A stretch of DNA of 33,519 nt from assembly GCA_002320595.1 (NCBI GenBank), contig DCKB01000056.1, positions 1 to 33,519 on the forward strand, read 5' to 3'. The position numbers and the translations under genes were made by a program. Positions 31,645 through 33,519 of this stretch are shown piece by piece; position 1 is the first letter of the stretch, and the number at the start of each line of letters is the position of its first letter. This DNA is from Christensenella sp. UBA1685. GTDB lineage: Bacteria; Bacillota; Clostridia; Christensenellales; CAG-138. Under the pieces are notes generated by a model that saw only the letters and a list, made by a program, of their open reading frames with translations, was not told where the DNA came from and did not search any database.

Positions 31645-31673
31645 AAAAAGCAACGCGCCCCATCCGGAGCGCG
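31645..31673 (-). terminator. Rho-independent terminator after fhs
   Basis: Minus strand: an 8-bp G+C-rich stem (31666-31673 with 31654-31661, one T-G pair), 4-base loop, then TTGCTTTTT. It separates fhs from the pcrA operon. Confidence 0.7.
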
Positions 31674-31702
31674 CAGACATTCATCCATGCTTCACCCGCT
31701 GT

Positions 31703-33373
31703 TTAAAACGGGCCCGTGATATTCCCTTCGGAATCCACATCGATCCGCTCGGCTGCGGGCGATTTCGGAAGGCCGGGCATGGTCATTACCGCGCCAGTAT
31801 ATGCGACAATGAAGCCCGCACCCGCACAGGCCTTCAGATCCCGCACGGTCACGGTAAAGCCCTCCGGCGCACCGAGCAGCGCGGGATCATCCGAAAAGCT
31901 GTATTGCGTTTTTGCAACGCATACAGGCAGGTTTGCAAGGCCGGCCTCGCGCAAAAGCGCCTCCTTTTTCTCTGCCTCTGCGGAAAAGCGCACATCCGCA
32001 CCGCCATATACGCAGCGCACAAGCGAGCGCAGCTTTTCGCGCAGCGGCATATCATCGTCGTATGCAAAGCGGAACTCGTTTTCCCCATCGCACAGCCGCA
32101 CGACCTCCGCGGCAAGTTCGGCGGCTCCGGAGCCGCCCTCGGCCCAGGCATTGCAGCGCACGGCTTTGATGCCATGGTTTGCGCAAAGCGTTTCAATCAA
32201 CGCAAGCTCCGCCTCGGAATCCGTTGCAAAACGGTTCATTGCTACGACGCAAGGCAGGCGGAAGGTTTCTGAAATCACGCGCACATGCCGGAACAGGTTG
32301 CAAATGCCTTTTCTGATCGCTCCAAGGTTTTCCGCCCCAAGCTCCGTTTTCCCGGCTCCGCCGTGCAGCTTGAGCGCGCGTGCCGTTGCAACGATCACCA
32401 CGGCCGAGGGCTGTATTCCCGCCTGGCGGCATTTGATGTCAAGGAACTTTTCCGCACCGAGATCCGCGCCGAAGCCAGCCTCCGTCACAACGTAATCCGC
32501 AAGGCGCATGGCCGTTTTTGTGGCGATTACGCTGTTGCAGCCATGCGCGATGTTCGCAAACGGCCCTCCATGAATGAGTGCAGGGGTGTGGGCAAGCGTT
32601 TGTACAAGGTTTGGCTTGACGGCATCCCGCAAAAGCGCCGCCATCGCTCCGTGTGCCTTGAGGTCTGCCGCCGTAACAGGCTTACCCGCACGCGTATAAC
32701 CAACGATAACCGTGCCAAGACGCCGCTTTAAATCCGTAAGATTCTCCGCAAGGCAAAGTACGGCCATGACCTCGGAAGCAACGGTAATGTCAAATCCATC
32801 CTCTCGCGGCATGCCGTTTGGCATTCCGCCGAGCCCGCTCACAATATGCCGCAGCTGCCTATCGTTCATATCGACCGCGCGCTTCCAGGCGATGCGCTTC
32901 ACATCAAGGTCAAGCGCATTGCCTTGCTGGATATGGTTGTCCAGCATCGCGGCAAGCAGGTTGTTCGCCGCGCCGATGGCGTGCATGTCCCCCGTAAAAT
33001 GCAGGTTGATATCCTCCATCGGGATCACCTGTGAGTATCCTCCGCCCGCTGCGCCGCCCTTGACTCCAAACACAGGCCCAAGCGACGGCTCACGCAGCGC
33101 AACCATCGCCCGTTTTCCAATTGCCGCCAGCCCATCCGCAAGGCCGACGCTCACGGTGGTTTTCCCTTCCCCCGCAGCCGTTGGCGTAATCGCCGTCACA
33201 AGAATCACTTTCCCCACACGCTCTGCCTCCGGCAGAGCCTTTACGTTCACCTTTGCTTTGTAACGCCCATAGCATTCAAGCGCACGTTCCGGAATTCCGG
33301 CAGCCTCCGCAACGCTCTGAACCGGCCAAAGTTCAGCCTCCTGCGCAATCCTCAGATCGCTTGCCTGTTTCAT
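31703..33373 (-). CDS. fhs: Formate--tetrahydrofolate ligase
   Basis: ATP-dependent synthesis of 10-formyl-THF from formate and THF in the cytosol, used in one-carbon supply and, in acetogens, the methyl branch of the Wood-Ljungdahl path. The 556 residues have the P-loop ITPTAAGEGKTTVSVGLADGL (62-82), GGAAGGGYSQVIPMEDINLHFTGD (its first half GGAAGGGYSQ binds substrate), LAENLTDLKRRL, GPFANIAHGCNSVIATK, EAGFGADLGAEKFLDIK and the C-terminal GAGFIVAYTGAVMTMPGLPK. Full length and intact. ATG 33373 follows AGAGGAAAGGA. Transcribed alone between its promoter and a terminator; no other folate-path gene (folD, fchA) is in the window, so acetogenesis cannot be judged. Confidence 0.97.
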   Translation of the reverse strand: MKQASDLRIAQEAELWPVQSVAEAAGIPERALECYGRYKAKVNVKALPEAERVGKVILVTAITPTAAGEGKTTVSVGLADGLAAIGKRAMVALREPSLGPVFGVKGGAAGGGYSQVIPMEDINLHFTGDMHAIGAANNLLAAMLDNHIQQGNALDLDVKRIAWKRAVDMNDRQLRHIVSGLGGMPNGMPREDGFDITVASEVMAVLCLAENLTDLKRRLGTVIVGYTRAGKPVTAADLKAHGAMAALLRDAVKPNLVQTLAHTPALIHGGPFANIAHGCNSVIATKTAMRLADYVVTEAGFGADLGAEKFLDIKCRQAGIQPSAVVIVATARALKLHGGAGKTELGAENLGAIRKGICNLFRHVRVISETFRLPCVVAMNRFATDSEAELALIETLCANHGIKAVRCNAWAEGGSGAAELAAEVVRLCDGENEFRFAYDDDMPLREKLRSLVRCVYGGADVRFSAEAEKKEALLREAGLANLPVCVAKTQYSFSDDPALLGAPEGFTVTVRDLKACAGAGFIVAYTGAVMTMPGLPKSPAAERIDVDSEGNITGPF

Positions 33374-33406
33374 TCCTTTCCTCTTGGTTCATAAACTTTA
33401 TTCAGC

Positions 33407-33422
33407 CTGCCGCAAGCGGCAG
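33407..33422 (-). other. Hairpin in the fhs leader
   Basis: A perfect 7-bp stem (CTGCCGC/GCGGCAG) with a two-base centre, 34 bases before the fhs start. The leader does not show the conserved features of a THF riboswitch that I could recognise. Confidence 0.3.
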
Positions 33423-33467
33423 ATCATATATCATATATAAATTATTGCAGCAGCCGCAATGTACAAC

Positions 33468-33496
33468 AGTGTAGCATATCCTGCAACAGCGCGCAA
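33468..33496 (-). promoter_or_regulatory. Candidate promoter of fhs
   Basis: Minus strand: TTGCGC (33491-33496) and TGC-TACACT (extended -10; 33468-33473) at 17-base spacing. This would give a leader of about 90 bases containing an A+T-rich tract (33424-33446) and a small hairpin. Confidence 0.45.
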
Positions 33497-33519
33497 GGAA
33501 CTGGAAGGCGGAGGGCCGG

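Noticed and set aside
33374..33467. Possible THF riboswitch before fhs
   Set aside because: The leader has a 7-bp hairpin and A+T tract but none of the conserved THF-aptamer features I could recognise.

Overview
The window reads as a chromosomal segment of a Gram-positive anaerobe of the class Clostridia. The basis is strong Shine-Dalgarno sites (GGAGG-like) before nearly every gene, sigma-A type promoters often with an extended TGn-TATAAT box, a RemA/DUF370 protein beside YicC-Gmk-RpoZ-CoaBC, a formate-tetrahydrofolate ligase, and a PcrA-LigA pair. Base composition is fairly G+C rich in the core genes (about 60 % in lines counted by hand). Placement below class is not possible from the sequence alone. 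No tRNA, rRNA, CRISPR array, transposase, integrase or phage gene was seen.

Layout from left to right. (1) 76-4980, minus strand: priA, a highly structured intergenic repeat, a beta-CASP metallo-beta-lactamase-fold protein and a small SEC-C protein. (2) 5060-11204, minus: a co-directional set glmU - alpha/beta hydrolase - membrane Mur ligase - ddl - icd behind one near-consensus promoter (11261-11290). This set is about cell-wall precursors, but two members are non-canonical: GlmU has lost the active-site residues of its uridyltransferase half, and the Mur ligase carries a membrane domain in place of the usual UDP-MurNAc-peptide domain. (3) 11357-18465: mscL with a zinc-ribbon tail, a divergent unrecognised membrane protein, a CDF metal exporter translationally coupled to a sirtuin, an aspartate-type aminotransferase and an HtrA protease. 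(4) 18551-23009: a stretch with lower G+C between two inverted-repeat terminators, holding an amidohydrolase, a 5'-truncated pepD, a 5'-truncated alanine racemase, a YczE-type membrane protein and a GntR/FCD regulator. The two truncated genes lie head to head and meet at one point near 20,980, the scar of a deletion or rearrangement. (5) 23034-26209, minus: the housekeeping operon yicC - remA - gmk - rpoZ - coaBC with 4-base ATGA overlaps. priA, which commonly follows coaBC, is here 20.7 kb away. (6) 26267-33373, minus: pcrA - ligA - AIR-synthase-like gene, preceded by fhs.

The window holds no complete defence or mobile system. The points most worth a second look are the GlmU with an apparently dead uridyltransferase in an operon with a membrane-anchored Mur ligase, the pepD/alr deletion scar, the hairpin-rich intergenic element upstream of priA, the 46-bp perfect palindrome after htrA, and the repeated promoter/operator motif around the GntR gene.
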